This document shows positions 55,918 through 64,000 of a stretch of DNA of 64,000 nt, piece after piece. Numbering within the stretch: the stretch's first letter is position 1; every line of letters begins with the position of its first letter. Source of the DNA: Myxococcus xanthus (GTDB lineage Bacteria > Myxococcota > Myxococcia > Myxococcales > Myxococcaceae); NCBI RefSeq assembly GCF_900106535.1, contig NZ_FNOH01000008.1, positions 290,516 to 354,515 of the forward strand, in the 5' to 3' direction. The translations under genes were made by a program, and so were the position numbers. Below the pieces are notes generated by a model. It was not told the DNA's origin. It saw only the letters and a program-made list of their open reading frames with translations, and searched no databases.

Positions 55918-56241
55918 ATGCGCGCCCTTCCACGGATGTTGCTGGCCTGCGTGCTGCTCACGGCCTGTGCGAAGCAGGTGGACGCCCGCGTCGCGGGCAA
56001 CGACGACGCGGCCATCGACTCGCTGTCCCTGCGGCTCGAGGAGCTTCGGACGCGCGACGCCGTGGACGACGCGACGTGCGCGGACCGCTGTTCGGTGGGA
56101 ACGCAGACTTGCGAGCTGGCGGAGTCGCTGTGCGCGCTCGTGGAGCACCATCCTGACCGGGACGACCTGCCGCCCCGCTGTGCCCAGGGACAAGAGCAAT
56201 GCGCCACTGCCCGGAATGTCTGCGCGCGATGCGGCCCCTGA
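55918..56241 (+). CDS. Small Cys-rich lipoprotein
   Basis: The ATG at 55918 has AGGGAGG five bases upstream, one of the best ribosome sites in the window. The signal peptide ends at LLTAC (Cys17). The mature part (about 90 aa) has seven further Cys in the pattern CADRCSVGTQTC, CAL, CAQGQEQCATARNVCARC, so it is probably disulfide-bonded in the envelope. The length is 107 aa. I do not recognise a family. It lies between the tail-anchored protein and another small exported protein on the same strand. Confidence 0.75.
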   Translation: MRALPRMLLACVLLTACAKQVDARVAGNDDAAIDSLSLRLEELRTRDAVDDATCADRCSVGTQTCELAESLCALVEHHPDRDDLPPRCAQGQEQCATARNVCARCGP

Positions 56242-56323
56242 GCGGCACGGCCCGGGTGCACAGAAGCAGGCTCCGTGTTTAGACTGCGACGGTTCCCGCT
56301 GTCCTGAACGAGGTCCTCCCGTC

Positions 56324-56824
56324 ATGTCCCCCCGCTCCGCCCTGCTCCTGGTCACCTCGTGGCTCGTCATTCCCGGGCAGGCCCTCGCCGCCGACAGCAC
56401 GGAGCTGACTCCGGAGAAGGTGGCGGAAATCCGCCGCGACGAGGCCCAGGCCCTGTCCGAGGTCAACGCGGAGTACGGCAACCGCAAGTCGTCGGAGATG
56501 AGCACCGCGGAGCGCCGGGAGGCCATCGACAAGCAGAAGGCCGCCTCCGCGTCGGTGCTGGAGAAGCACGGCGTGTCGGGCAAGGACTTCGCGCGTTACG
56601 AGGCGCGCATGTCGCCGGCGGACAACGCCCGCGCGAAGGCGGAGGAGCAGCGGCTGGCGGAGGCCGCCAAGGCCGCGAAGCAGCCCGCGCCCGCGGCCGC
56701 CCCGGAAGAGGTCCACGTCCAGCAGGGCTTCAGCGACCAGGACCCGGTGGAGTTGGAGGCCACGGAGGGCGCGGAGCCGTCCATCGACGTCGGCGTACCG
56801 AAGGACGCCGAACTGCCGCAGTAG
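56324..56824 (+). CDS. Exported Ala/Glu/Lys-rich helical protein
   Basis: A signal peptide (LLLVTSWLVIPGQALA) is followed by about 145 residues of almost continuous charged helix (TPEKVAEIRRDEAQALSEVN, NARAKAEEQRLAEAAKAAKQ) and an acidic C-terminal tail (DQDPVELEATEGAEPSIDVG). The 166-aa product could be a coiled-coil periplasmic protein. No family is recognised. The ATG at 56324 has GAGG about ten bases upstream. A bidirectional hairpin follows, separating it from the convergent kamA gene. Confidence 0.75.
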   Translation: MSPRSALLLVTSWLVIPGQALAADSTELTPEKVAEIRRDEAQALSEVNAEYGNRKSSEMSTAERREAIDKQKAASASVLEKHGVSGKDFARYEARMSPADNARAKAEEQRLAEAAKAAKQPAPAAAPEEVHVQQGFSDQDPVELEATEGAEPSIDVGVPKDAELPQ

Positions 56825-56842
56825 GCCTCTTCTGAACGACAG

Positions 56843-56872
56843 GTGCGCGGTGGCGAGCCCCCCACCGCGCAC
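56843..56872. terminator. Bidirectional hairpin between convergent genes
   Basis: GTGCGCGGTGG (56843-56853) and CCACCGCGCAC (56862-56872) form a perfect 11-bp stem with an 8-nt loop in the 53-bp gap between a plus-strand and a minus-strand stop. Confidence 0.65.
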
Positions 56873-56877
56873 GCTGC

Positions 56878-58122
56878 TCAGCCCTTGCGGTAGCCGTAGC
56901 GCGGGGCCCGCTCCTGCCACACGCCGTCATACGGGCAGGTGCAGTCCGTCTCCTCGGGTTCCGGGTACGTGAAGCGCTCGCCCTTGTAGTTGCGGAACAC
57001 CGTCTCCTGCGCTCCGTACTCGACGGCGTAATCGGGCTGGAGCGTCACCTTCCCACCGCCCCCCGGCAGGTCCACCGCGAGGTGCGGCACGGCGAGGCCG
57101 GTGGTGTAGCCCCGGAGCTGCTGGATGATTTCCAGCCCCTTGGCGATGGGCGTGCGCAGGTGCTCGCAGCCCTCGGCGACGTCCATCTGGTGCAGGTAGT
57201 ACGGCCGCACGCGGCTGCGCAGCAGCAGGTGCGACAGCTCCTTGATGATGCGCGCGTCGGAGTTGAGCTGCCGCATCAACACGGCCTGGTTCTCCACCGG
57301 CACGCCGTGGTCCACCAGCCGCTCGCAAGCCTCGCGCGCCTCGGGCGTCACTTCCTTCGGATGATTGAAGTGCGTGACGACGAAGACGGGCGCGTAGCGC
57401 CGGAGCGTTTTCGCCAGGGCGTCGGTGACGCGCATGGGCAGACACACGGGGACGCGCGTGCCGATGCGAATCATCTCGACGTGGGGAATCTCGCTGAGCG
57501 GCGCGAGCAACTCCTCCAGCCGGGAGTCGCTGAGCATGAACGGGTCCCCGCCGGAGATGAGGACGTCGCGCACCTCGGGATGGCTCCGGACATAGTCCAC
57601 GCCCCGGCGGAGCTGTTCCTTGGAGAGCTCCGCCACCCCGCCCTGCGTGATGCGCCGCCGCGTGCAGTGACGGCAATAGACGGAGCACGTATCCAGCGCG
57701 AGGAAGAGCACCCGGTCCGGATACTTGTGAACGATGCACTCCTCCGGGCGCGTCTTGTCCTCACCCAGCGGATCCGCGAGCTCGCCCGGACGGATGCGCG
57801 CCTCGGCCCTCACCGGGATGGACTGCATGCGCACCGGGCAGAACGGATGCTCCGGGTCGATGAGGGACAGGTAGTACGGACTGATGCCGATGCGGAACAG
57901 TGCGGACGTCTCCTGCACGCCCGCGCGCTCGTTGGAGGTCAGCGGCACGTACCGCTCCAGCTGCTCCAGGCCTCGCACCGCATGCCGCTGCTGCCAACGC
58001 CAGTCCGCCCACTCCGCGTCCGTGGCGTTGGGAAACAGCCGTTTGCGCCCTTCGGCGCTGAGCGACGCGCGAGCGGCCGTCGGCTCCGGCGGGAGACCCG
58101 CCGGAAGCACTGAGGTATCCAT
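56878..58122 (-). CDS. kamA: Lysine 2,3-aminomutase (radical SAM, PLP)
   Basis: KamA interconverts L-lysine and beta-lysine using SAM, a [4Fe-4S] cluster and PLP. The ATG at 58122 shares its A with the TAA stop of the upstream paralogue (TAATG). The cluster motif CSVYCRHC (Cys146, 150, 153) is followed by TRRR; GGDPFMLSD is the SAM loop; MDVAEGCEHLRTP carries a substrate-binding Asp; DLPGGGGKVTLQPDY carries the second Asp and the PLP-binding Lys. All key residues of true lysine aminomutases appear present. The 414-aa length is typical. Its physiological role here (beta-lysine as solute or precursor) is unknown. Confidence 0.9.
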   Translation of the reverse strand: MDTSVLPAGLPPEPTAARASLSAEGRKRLFPNATDAEWADWRWQQRHAVRGLEQLERYVPLTSNERAGVQETSALFRIGISPYYLSLIDPEHPFCPVRMQSIPVRAEARIRPGELADPLGEDKTRPEECIVHKYPDRVLFLALDTCSVYCRHCTRRRITQGGVAELSKEQLRRGVDYVRSHPEVRDVLISGGDPFMLSDSRLEELLAPLSEIPHVEMIRIGTRVPVCLPMRVTDALAKTLRRYAPVFVVTHFNHPKEVTPEAREACERLVDHGVPVENQAVLMRQLNSDARIIKELSHLLLRSRVRPYYLHQMDVAEGCEHLRTPIAKGLEIIQQLRGYTTGLAVPHLAVDLPGGGGKVTLQPDYAVEYGAQETVFRNYKGERFTYPEPEETDCTCPYDGVWQERAPRYGYRKG

Positions 58123-59492
58123 TACGCCGCCTTCTGCTGCTCCCGCCACCAGGCCTGCCCCGCCTCGGACAGCTGGTCGATGGGGTCGAAGTATTCGTAC
58201 TTCCGGCTGAGCGCATCCGCATCGTTCAGTTCGATGCCGGTCCGGTAGTTCTTGGTCCAGTACGAGATGCCGCGCTCGCGGTCATACTCCGCCACCTGGT
58301 GCACCCAGCGCTTCCCGACGAAGGGCACGTCACAGACGATGCGCGGCGTGGCGAAGCCCGGCATGTAGCCCATGATGTCGTGCTGCAGCTGCTGCGCCTG
58401 AGCCACCGACAGCCGCCAATGCTCGCTGTTGGGGATCATGTCGCACATGTAGAAGTAGTACGGCAGGATCTTCGCGTGGTCGAGCAGCGTGAAGCACAGG
58501 TCCAGCAGCGCCTGCGGGCTGTCATTCACACCGCGCAGCAGCACGCCCTGGTTGCGCACGTCACGGAAGCCCATCTCCAGCAGCTTGCGCACGGCCTTGC
58601 CCACCAGCGGGGTGAGCTGCTGCGCGTGATTGACGTGCGTGTGCAGCGCCAGGTCCACGCCGCGCTCGACGGCCTTCTTCGCCAGCCGGTCCAGCCCCTG
58701 GAGGACGGAGTCCTGGAGGAAATGCTGCGGGATGGCCATCAGCCCCTTGCTGGCCAGGCGGATGTCCCGGATGTTCGGGATGTCCATCAGCGAGCTGACG
58801 AACGGCTCGAGCTGCTGGATGGGCAGGTTCGCGATGTCGCCACCCGACACCACCACGTCGCGCACCGTCGGCGTGCGACGCAGATAGTCGAGCATCTGCG
58901 CGTAGCGGTCCTTGGGCCCGATGCCAAATTTGTGTTTGCTGACCTGCGGCACGTCATTGCCCACCAGGTCCATGCGCGTGCAGTGACCACAGTACTGCGG
59001 GCAGGTCGGCAGCATCTCCGCCAGCACCTTGGTGGGATACCGGTGCGTCAAGCCTTCCACCACCCACATGTCCTGCTCGTGAAGACTGTCACGGCTGGCC
59101 TTGGGATGGTTGGTCCACTCCGTGAGGCGGTCCGCGTAGGCCGGTAGCATGTAACGACGCACCGGGTCACGCCACAGGTCCTCAAGATTCATGGTGTTGA
59201 GCATCTGCGGAGGCACGAGCAGCGACATCGTCGCCCGCTCGCGCTGGTCGCGCTCCATGCTCTCAGCCAGGTCATCCGGGAGCAGAGCCCCCAGCGTTGC
59301 CTTGAGTTCCTTGAGATTCTTGATGGTGTGCTTGCGCTGCCAGACGGAGTTCTCCCAGTCGGCGGCGGACACGTCCTTGAAGCCAGGGATCCGCCGCCAA
59401 TCGGGCTCGATGAACTCCCGGCGGTGAGGATACGTAAAAGGCTGTTCAGCGGGGCCAGCCTCAGGCTTGGCCCGGATGGGCGTCGTTTGCAT
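58122..59492 (-). CDS. KamA-family radical SAM aminomutase, divergent paralogue
   Basis: A 456-aa radical SAM protein with CPQYCGHC (Cys164, 168, 171) and the KamA-like flanking region HRYPTKVLAEML. GGD in VVVSGGDIANLP is the SAM loop. It keeps CDMIPNSEHWR in place of the MDxxEGxxHLR segment and has CDVPFVGKRW where lysine aminomutases have DxPGGGGK; so a Lys is retained but the Gly-rich PLP loop is not. It may therefore act on another amino acid or lack PLP-dependent chemistry. The C-terminus (YWTKNYRTGIELNDADAL) is longer than in KamA. It is the first gene of the two-gene operon, overlapping kamA by one base. Confidence 0.85.
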   Translation of the reverse strand: MQTTPIRAKPEAGPAEQPFTYPHRREFIEPDWRRIPGFKDVSAADWENSVWQRKHTIKNLKELKATLGALLPDDLAESMERDQRERATMSLLVPPQMLNTMNLEDLWRDPVRRYMLPAYADRLTEWTNHPKASRDSLHEQDMWVVEGLTHRYPTKVLAEMLPTCPQYCGHCTRMDLVGNDVPQVSKHKFGIGPKDRYAQMLDYLRRTPTVRDVVVSGGDIANLPIQQLEPFVSSLMDIPNIRDIRLASKGLMAIPQHFLQDSVLQGLDRLAKKAVERGVDLALHTHVNHAQQLTPLVGKAVRKLLEMGFRDVRNQGVLLRGVNDSPQALLDLCFTLLDHAKILPYYFYMCDMIPNSEHWRLSVAQAQQLQHDIMGYMPGFATPRIVCDVPFVGKRWVHQVAEYDRERGISYWTKNYRTGIELNDADALSRKYEYFDPIDQLSEAGQAWWREQQKAA

Positions 59493-59529
59493 GGCGCATC
59501 ACCTCTAAATTGCTCGCGGGCGAGGCGTC

Positions 59530-59558
59530 ATAACGCGCCCATGCCCCACTTCGGTCAA
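59530..59558 (-). promoter_or_regulatory. Probable promoter of the aminomutase operon
   Basis: On the minus strand TTGACC (59558-59553) precedes CGTTAT (59535-59530) by 17 bp. The -35 is 5/6 and the -10 3/6; the leader to the ATG at 59492 would be about 30 nt. Confidence 0.4.
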
Positions 59559-59568
59559 CAATCGAAGG

Positions 59569-59583
59569 GGGCATCGGATGCCC
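59569..59583 (-). terminator. Short dyad after the Ser/Thr kinase gene
   Basis: GGGCATC-G-GATGCCC is a perfect 7-bp inverted repeat with one central base, just past the kinase stop at 59590. It is either a small terminator stem or an operator next to the aminomutase promoter. Confidence 0.35.
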
Positions 59584-59589
59584 GCCTTC

Positions 59590-62415
59590 TCACTCGATGG
59601 GAACATTGACCAGCTTGGCTACATTATCTTCCGTGATGTCGACCACCACGGGCTTGGTCGTCTTGCCGTTGAGCTTGAACGAAATCTTCCGCTTGCCCAC
59701 CGGTAGCATCAACGGACTGCCAAGTGTCACCGGCGTCTGGCGATTCGTCTTCTTCCCATCGACGTAGATGTCCGCGCCCGCCGGCTTTGTGCTGCAGGCG
59801 AACTTGCCCATCACCTTGGGAGCCCTCGGCGGCTTGGGGGCAGGCGGAGGCTTGGGCGCAGTCTGGGGCGGCGGCCGCACGTTGGCCACGGTGGGCTCGG
59901 GCTGCGGCTCCTTCGTCATCTCGAACGCGACCGTGACCTGCTTGCTGCTGCCGTCGGCCTTGAACTCACCGGAGTACGGCTTGTAGCCCGCGAGCTTCGC
60001 GGTGAACGCGTAGGTCTTCCCCACCTCCAGGTTCGCCATGCGCGCGTCTGGAATCCGCCCCAGGCGCTCGCCATTCACGGCGATCTCCGCGCCGTCATCA
60101 CCCTTGAAGACAGCTGCGACCTGAACGGGCGCGGGAGCCGGATCCGTGGCGGGAGGCGGCGTCTGCCCATTGTCGACAGGCGCGTTCTCAGGTGCCTCGT
60201 CGCCGCCCGGATCCTCCGCGGGAGCGGCGGGCTCGGTGGTCCCCGCGGCAATGACGACACCCGTGTTCGTCGGCGGTGCCACTGGGGGCTTGTTCTCGGG
60301 CGGCGGGGCCGCCTGCGGATCAGCTTCCAGCGGAAGCGAAACGACGATCCTGCTTCCGGCGACGACATCCACCGTCTTGGCCGCGCTCTGCTGACCCGGA
60401 GCGTTCGCGGTGACCCGGTACTGCCCTGCCGGGAGTGCCAGCAGCGTGTTGAGCTGGACCTCCTGGCCATTCAGCTGGATGCGCGCGGAAGGGTTGGACG
60501 GGGACACCATGAAGGTGACCTCGCCCGTGGACGGCCTGGTGGCCATCACCACGCCGACGACGAGCAACAGCACGATGGCCGCGGCGGCGGCGAACAGCAC
60601 CGGCTTCGGCAGCGTCTTGAGGTTGAGCGCGGGCTTCCCCTTGGCGGGGACCTTCGTCTTCGCCTTCGCCTTCGCGGGCGCAGCGACCTTCGCAGGTGGA
60701 GGCGCCTCCTCCGGGGGGAGGGGAACCGAGCCCGTCACCTCTTCCTCGGGCTCGTTCAGGTCGTCGTGCGGATGACCTTCGTCACCGTAGTCGTCCTGGG
60801 CGTCGTAGCCGGCGCTGCTGTCGTCCTCGGGCGGCTGCTCGTAGTCAGACGGATCCTCTTCGGGCTCGGGAGCGCGCTTTCCGCTCCGGCCGCGGCCCGA
60901 CACGGGCGCTGGCCTGCTGCCCGTCTCTTCGTCCAGCGAGGGAGACGAGCCGCGCGAGCGCGTCGGCGGCGCGGACGGCGCGGGGCCAATCATCGTGGCG
61001 CCGGAGTAGGCCTCGCCTTCCTCGTTGCTGATGACGACCTGCGCCTTGGGGCCACTCTTGCCCCTGCGCGAGGACGTATCGGGCGCGGGGGCGCGCAAGG
61101 AGTTGTAGGAACCGGACGTCCCATGGTCCTGGATGGGGTTCTCCGTCCGGCCCGTGATGCTGTCGTCCACCACGACGCTGCTGTCGGCAACGCGGGTTTC
61201 GGGAGACATGAACGTATGCGAGGAGTCGACAATCTGCGTCTTGTCGCCCGCGCCAACGCCCATCTCCTCGAGTTCCTCGGCGGTGGGAGGCGGGATGTAG
61301 TCCTGGACAGGCTGCGCCGGTGAGGTGGACGCACGGCCCGCGGGTGTTCCCGTCACCACCACGGCAGGAGGGGGCGCACGCCGCGCCGCCTGCCGATTGA
61401 ACCCGGGAGCCACCGTGATGCCCGAGGCCTCAATCTGGTCGGGGCGCTCGATACCGGCATAGCGCTCCATCTTCTCCGCCTCGCGGAGCATGTCCTCGGC
61501 GAACGCCTCCTTCATGTAACTGGAGAGGTGCTTGGACGAGTAGATGGCGTCACCGGCCAGGAGGAACCGCATCAGGTCCTCGGCCATGTCGGACGCCCAC
61601 TGGTAGCGGTCCTCGGGTTCGCGAGTGAGTGCCTTGAGGACCACCTTCTCCAGGCCCTGCGGGATGCTCGGGTTGAACTCGCTGGGGAGCGGAACCTCCG
61701 CGTTGCGCACCTTCTCCAGGGTGGAGAAGTCCGACTCGCCGACGAAGAGCTTCTCGCCCGTGAGCATCTCGTACAGCAGCACGCCCACGGCGAAGATGTC
61801 GCTGCGCCGGTCGATGGGCATACCCCGGACCTGCTCCGGGCTCATGTACCCGAACTTGCCCTTGAGGATGCCCGCCTGCGTCTTCTGCGAACGGTTCGCC
61901 GCCTTCGCGATACCGAAGTCGATGACCTTGACCTCACCCTCATAGGAAATGAGGATGTTCTGGGGCGACACGTCACGGTGGATGATGTGGAGGTCCTGCC
62001 CGCGGGCGTCCTTCTTCCGGTGCGCGTAGTCCAGGCCGTCGCAGATCTTGGAGGCGATGAACACCGCTTGGGCGGTGGGCATGATCTCCTTACGACGCCG
62101 GTAGCGCTCCAACATGGTCCGGACGTCGCGCCCGGCGACGTACTCCATGGCGATGAAGTAGGTGTCGTCGTACTTCCCGAGTTCGTTGATGTGCACGACG
62201 TTGGCGTGGTTCAGCTGAACGCTGATCCGCGCCTCGTCGATGAACATCGTGATGAACTCTTCGTCCTCCGCCATCGTGGGGAGGATCTTCTTGATGGCCA
62301 GGATGCGCTCGAAGCCCTCGACGCCGAAGGCCTTCGCGATGAACACCTCCGCCATGCCGCCGACGTTGATGCGCTCGAGGAGCAGGTACTTCCCAAAGAG
62401 GGTCGGCTTCTTCAT
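59590..62415 (-). CDS. Membrane Ser/Thr protein kinase with PEGA-like extracytoplasmic repeats
   Basis: An N-terminal eukaryote-like kinase domain (about 8-290) with INVGGMAEVF (Gly loop), IKK at 41-43, HRDVSPQN at 146-153, DFGIAKA at 166-172 and MSPEQVRG at 191-198, all expected for an active kinase. A long Ser/Thr/Pro/Glu-rich linker follows, with several Thr-rich stretches likely to be autophosphorylated. A membrane helix lies at about 603-624. Beyond it are three PEGA-like beta repeats (SARIQLNGQEV, AEIAVNGERLG, ADIYVDGKK) with Pro-rich linkers. The 941-aa protein should sense the envelope and signal to the cytoplasm, and FHA proteins are plausible readers. No cognate phosphatase is adjacent. 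Confidence 0.92.
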   Translation of the reverse strand: MKKPTLFGKYLLLERINVGGMAEVFIAKAFGVEGFERILAIKKILPTMAEDEEFITMFIDEARISVQLNHANVVHINELGKYDDTYFIAMEYVAGRDVRTMLERYRRRKEIMPTAQAVFIASKICDGLDYAHRKKDARGQDLHIIHRDVSPQNILISYEGEVKVIDFGIAKAANRSQKTQAGILKGKFGYMSPEQVRGMPIDRRSDIFAVGVLLYEMLTGEKLFVGESDFSTLEKVRNAEVPLPSEFNPSIPQGLEKVVLKALTREPEDRYQWASDMAEDLMRFLLAGDAIYSSKHLSSYMKEAFAEDMLREAEKMERYAGIERPDQIEASGITVAPGFNRQAARRAPPPAVVVTGTPAGRASTSPAQPVQDYIPPPTAEELEEMGVGAGDKTQIVDSSHTFMSPETRVADSSVVVDDSITGRTENPIQDHGTSGSYNSLRAPAPDTSSRRGKSGPKAQVVISNEEGEAYSGATMIGPAPSAPPTRSRGSSPSLDEETGSRPAPVSGRGRSGKRAPEPEEDPSDYEQPPEDDSSAGYDAQDDYGDEGHPHDDLNEPEEEVTGSVPLPPEEAPPPAKVAAPAKAKAKTKVPAKGKPALNLKTLPKPVLFAAAAAIVLLLVVGVVMATRPSTGEVTFMVSPSNPSARIQLNGQEVQLNTLLALPAGQYRVTANAPGQQSAAKTVDVVAGSRIVVSLPLEADPQAAPPPENKPPVAPPTNTGVVIAAGTTEPAAPAEDPGGDEAPENAPVDNGQTPPPATDPAPAPVQVAAVFKGDDGAEIAVNGERLGRIPDARMANLEVGKTYAFTAKLAGYKPYSGEFKADGSSKQVTVAFEMTKEPQPEPTVANVRPPPQTAPKPPPAPKPPRAPKVMGKFACSTKPAGADIYVDGKKTNRQTPVTLGSPLMLPVGKRKISFKLNGKTTKPVVVDITEDNVAKLVNVPIE

Positions 62416-63399
62416 CTCGTGGAGCGGCCCGGCACCGGGAGGCGCGCACCGCGACAGGCGGTGCGCAGACCGGGCGGAAACCTGGACTCTAGTCGCAGCG
62501 CGGACGGCGAGTCAAACATGCACAGCAGCCTGAAACCCCAACGAATCCGGTAGTTTGAGCCCTCCGAGCACCATCCGGACCTCGCCACGGAAATGTCATG
62601 TGCCACGACGCGCGGCGGCAGGCGTGCAGAGGGGGGCTCAGAGGTCTGTTGGAGCGCGGTCGCAGGTAGGCGCATGTCACCTGTATTAGCAGGTCAGAGC
62701 GCCCCCTGCCTGGGGCACCCGAGCGGAATGATCCATGCTTCGGCGCCAGTGGGACCGGGCGAACCTGCCACCTGGCGTCGCCGAACTCGAAGGTCTCCCG
62801 GCTGAGTTTTCACCGGGCCCACGAGGCGCCTCCATTTCCCGCGCACGGGTAGCCCGGCAGCCGGCGACGCGTCCGACGCATTTGCCACCGAGGCCTCTGG
62901 AACCAGAGCCAAGCCCAAGGAGTGCACACGGGCTTCGCACTCCAAGCCACCCAACGCAGGGGCGACGAATGGAGGACCGTCGACACTCAGCGCCCCAATC
63001 ACCCTCCTGAGAAGCGCCGCACCTTCATGAGCAGCCCTCGTCATTGAGAAGAGAGAGTGGCTGAGATTCACCAGGCGTCCCCGGGCAGCACACGCCCTGG
63101 ACCGAATGGGGCACGGCGACATCAACTGGCGCCCCCAATGCCAACCAGCGGGAGTGCAAACCAGAGGATCTGCCCGCTAGCGAAACTGCCGCGAATGTCG
63201 CCAAGCATCCGCGCGCACCAGCATGCCCTTCCCCAGGGCTTGGCGCTGGTAGGCGCGATGGCCGGCGTGCTCCGCGGAGGCACACGACGCTTGCTCACCG
63301 CCCGAAGATTGGGGCTCGCGTTGCACGAACAGCCACGATTGAAGAAGCGCATGACTCCCTCACCGCCCGAAGGTTGGGGCCCGCGCTGTACGCGCATCT
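62416..63399. other. About 1 kb without a convincing gene
   Basis: Several short frames exist on both strands (for example 62694-63125 minus, 63057-63407 plus) but none has a ribosome site, recognisable domain or normal composition; they are Arg/Pro/Ala-rich shadows. The promoter of the kinase should lie at its left end. A pair of near-identical 30-mers starts at 63294. The region resembles decayed intergenic sequence between the kinase and an rRNA operon. Confidence 0.5.
63294..63388 (+). repeat. Direct repeat of two 30-bp units
   Basis: Units at 63294-63323 and 63359-63388 both begin CTCACCGCCCGAAG and match at 26 of 30 positions; they are 65 bp apart. The right copy lies immediately before the DedA-like fragment. 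Confidence 0.65.
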
Positions 63400-63856
63400 A
63401 CGGATGAAGAGCTCCTGTCGCCGGAACGCCGCGAGCGACTGGCCCAGGTCTACGCGCGCCACGGCGGGCGCTGCGTCTTCGCGGGGCGCTTTCTCTCGGT
63501 GCTGCGCGGGGCGGTGTTCATCATGGCCGCGGTGCAAGGGATGCGGCTGCGCGACTTCCTGCTGTGGGACGGGTAGGCGCCATGCCTCAGCGCTCCGGAC
63601 GCGCTGGGTTCGCCTCTTTTTCCTTCAGCTCTGCCTCCGCCAGGGGGGAACGCTCCGCGTCTCCGACTCGACGGATGAGTCGCTGTGAAACGCATGAGAG
63701 GGACGGGGGCCAGTTGCGAGGAAGGAAGGGCGCAAGGGGCCAAGGAGGGCGGCGCGAGCCGAGCACCTGCTGGTGCTGGCCACCACGGCCGCCCTACTGG
63801 CGGTGGGGGGCGTGCGCCGGCTGCGCACGCGGCGCCTGGCCCAACGCCCGCGGTGA
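63400..63856 (+). pseudogene. Broken DedA-family membrane protein gene
   Basis: Codons from 63400 to a TAG at 63574-63576 encode a segment including YARHGGRCVFAGRF, LSVLRGAVFIMAAVQGM and RLRDFLLWDG, which matches the conserved core of DedA/SNARE-associated proteins. After about 180 bp of unrelated sequence, a second stretch (63755-63856, ending TGA) encodes a C-terminal helix and basic tail (HLLVLATTAALLAVGGVRRL) like the end of such proteins. The N-terminal half is missing. The core motif and the separated tail suggest a gene destroyed by deletion and insertion. The tail assignment is weaker than the core. Confidence 0.6.
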
Positions 63857-63887
63857 CGCGCGGAAACTCCACATGCCCCAAAACGGA

Positions 63888-63922
63888 AAACCCCCGGTGT
63901 CCACAAGGGACACCGGGGGTTT
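63888..63922 (-). terminator. Intrinsic terminator of the rRNA operon
   Basis: CCCCCGGTGTCC (63891-63902) pairs with GGACACCGGGGG (63908-63919), extended by three A-T pairs, with a 5-nt loop. On the minus strand TTTT follows the stem. It lies 9 bp past the 5S 3' end. Confidence 0.85.
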
Positions 63923-63930
63923 CTCAAAAA

Positions 63931-64000
63931 GAATCCGGCAGCGACCTACTCTCCCGCGCGGTTTCCCGCGAAGTACCATCGGCTCTGGAGGGCTTAACTT
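63931..64000 (-). rRNA. rrf: 5S ribosomal RNA, 3' part (cut by window edge)
   Basis: Read on the minus strand the window ends with AAGTTAAGCCCTCC, CGATGGTACTTCGCGGG and GGGAGAGTAGGTCGCTGCCGG, the conserved 3' two-thirds of bacterial 5S rRNA. The 3' end is within a few bases of 63931. The 5' part, and presumably 23S and 16S rRNA, lie beyond the right edge. A strong intrinsic terminator follows. Confidence 0.95.

Noticed and set aside
62694..63125. 143-aa minus-strand frame near the rRNA operon
   Set aside because: No ribosome site, no signal or domain, and odd composition; treated as intergenic.

Overview
The window reads as chromosomal DNA of a myxobacterium, most likely Myxococcus or a close relative. 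The evidence is very high G+C, dense 4-bp translational overlaps (ATGA/GTGA), many GTG starts, and a typical myxobacterial gene mix: FHA proteins, a PEGA-tailed Ser/Thr kinase, HEAT-repeat lipoproteins, an HD-GYP response regulator and an ECF sigma/anti-sigma pair. Coding density is high. No prophage, insertion sequence, CRISPR array or tRNA gene was seen. The right end runs into the 3' end of a 5S rRNA gene, so an rRNA operon lies just outside.

Region 1 (1-17.7 kb, all minus strand): the left edge holds xseB (partial) and xseA, downstream of a Tad-type secretion/pilus locus. Reading right to left: an ECF sigma factor and its zinc-finger anti-sigma factor; a secreted/pilin module (TadE-like, TadG-like, TadE-like, two exported proteins, a 75-aa pilin-like protein, a membrane protein, a lipoprotein); then, from its own sigma70-type promoter, cpaB, tadB, tadC and two FHA membrane proteins. 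No Tad ATPase, secretin or TadZ gene is present, so the machine must be completed from elsewhere.

Region 2 (17.8-24.2 kb): a coupled minus-strand operon encodes two GspE/MshE N-terminal-domain proteins, the two ATPases of an oligopeptide ABC importer (OppD, OppF) and a DUF2085 membrane protein. A DUF4292-type lipoprotein stands divergent to an exbB-exbD pair.

Region 3 (24.2-35.2 kb): acyl-CoA dehydrogenase, a MaoC-like hydratase pair and an NAD(P)-dependent dehydrogenase; then an HD-GYP regulator, a HEAT-cyclophilin lipoprotein, a zinc-ribbon membrane protein and a MoxR-DUF58 pair.

Region 4 (35.4-48.2 kb): SNF2-family helicase, Smr-domain protein, small exported protein, DUF72 protein, lipid kinase, aspS, metalloprotease-like lipoprotein with an outer-membrane-type partner, YHS-domain protein, recJ and a beta-barrel-like protein.

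Region 5 (48.3-55.2 kb): the classic queA-tgt-yajC-secD-secF cluster preceded by a SpoIID-like gene.

Region 6 (55.3-64 kb): three small plus-strand genes, among them a tail-anchored protein with a sigma-region-4-like helix-turn-helix; tandem lysine-2,3-aminomutase-family genes; a 941-aa Ser/Thr kinase with PEGA-like repeats; about 1 kb with no convincing gene; a broken DedA-like gene; and the rRNA terminator with the 5S end.

The most unusual features are the split Tad locus with duplicated FHA proteins and phospho-epitope-like repeats, the coupling of MshEN-type domains to an oligopeptide transporter, and the membrane-anchored sigma4-like protein. All functions are inferred by reading motifs; no database search was run.
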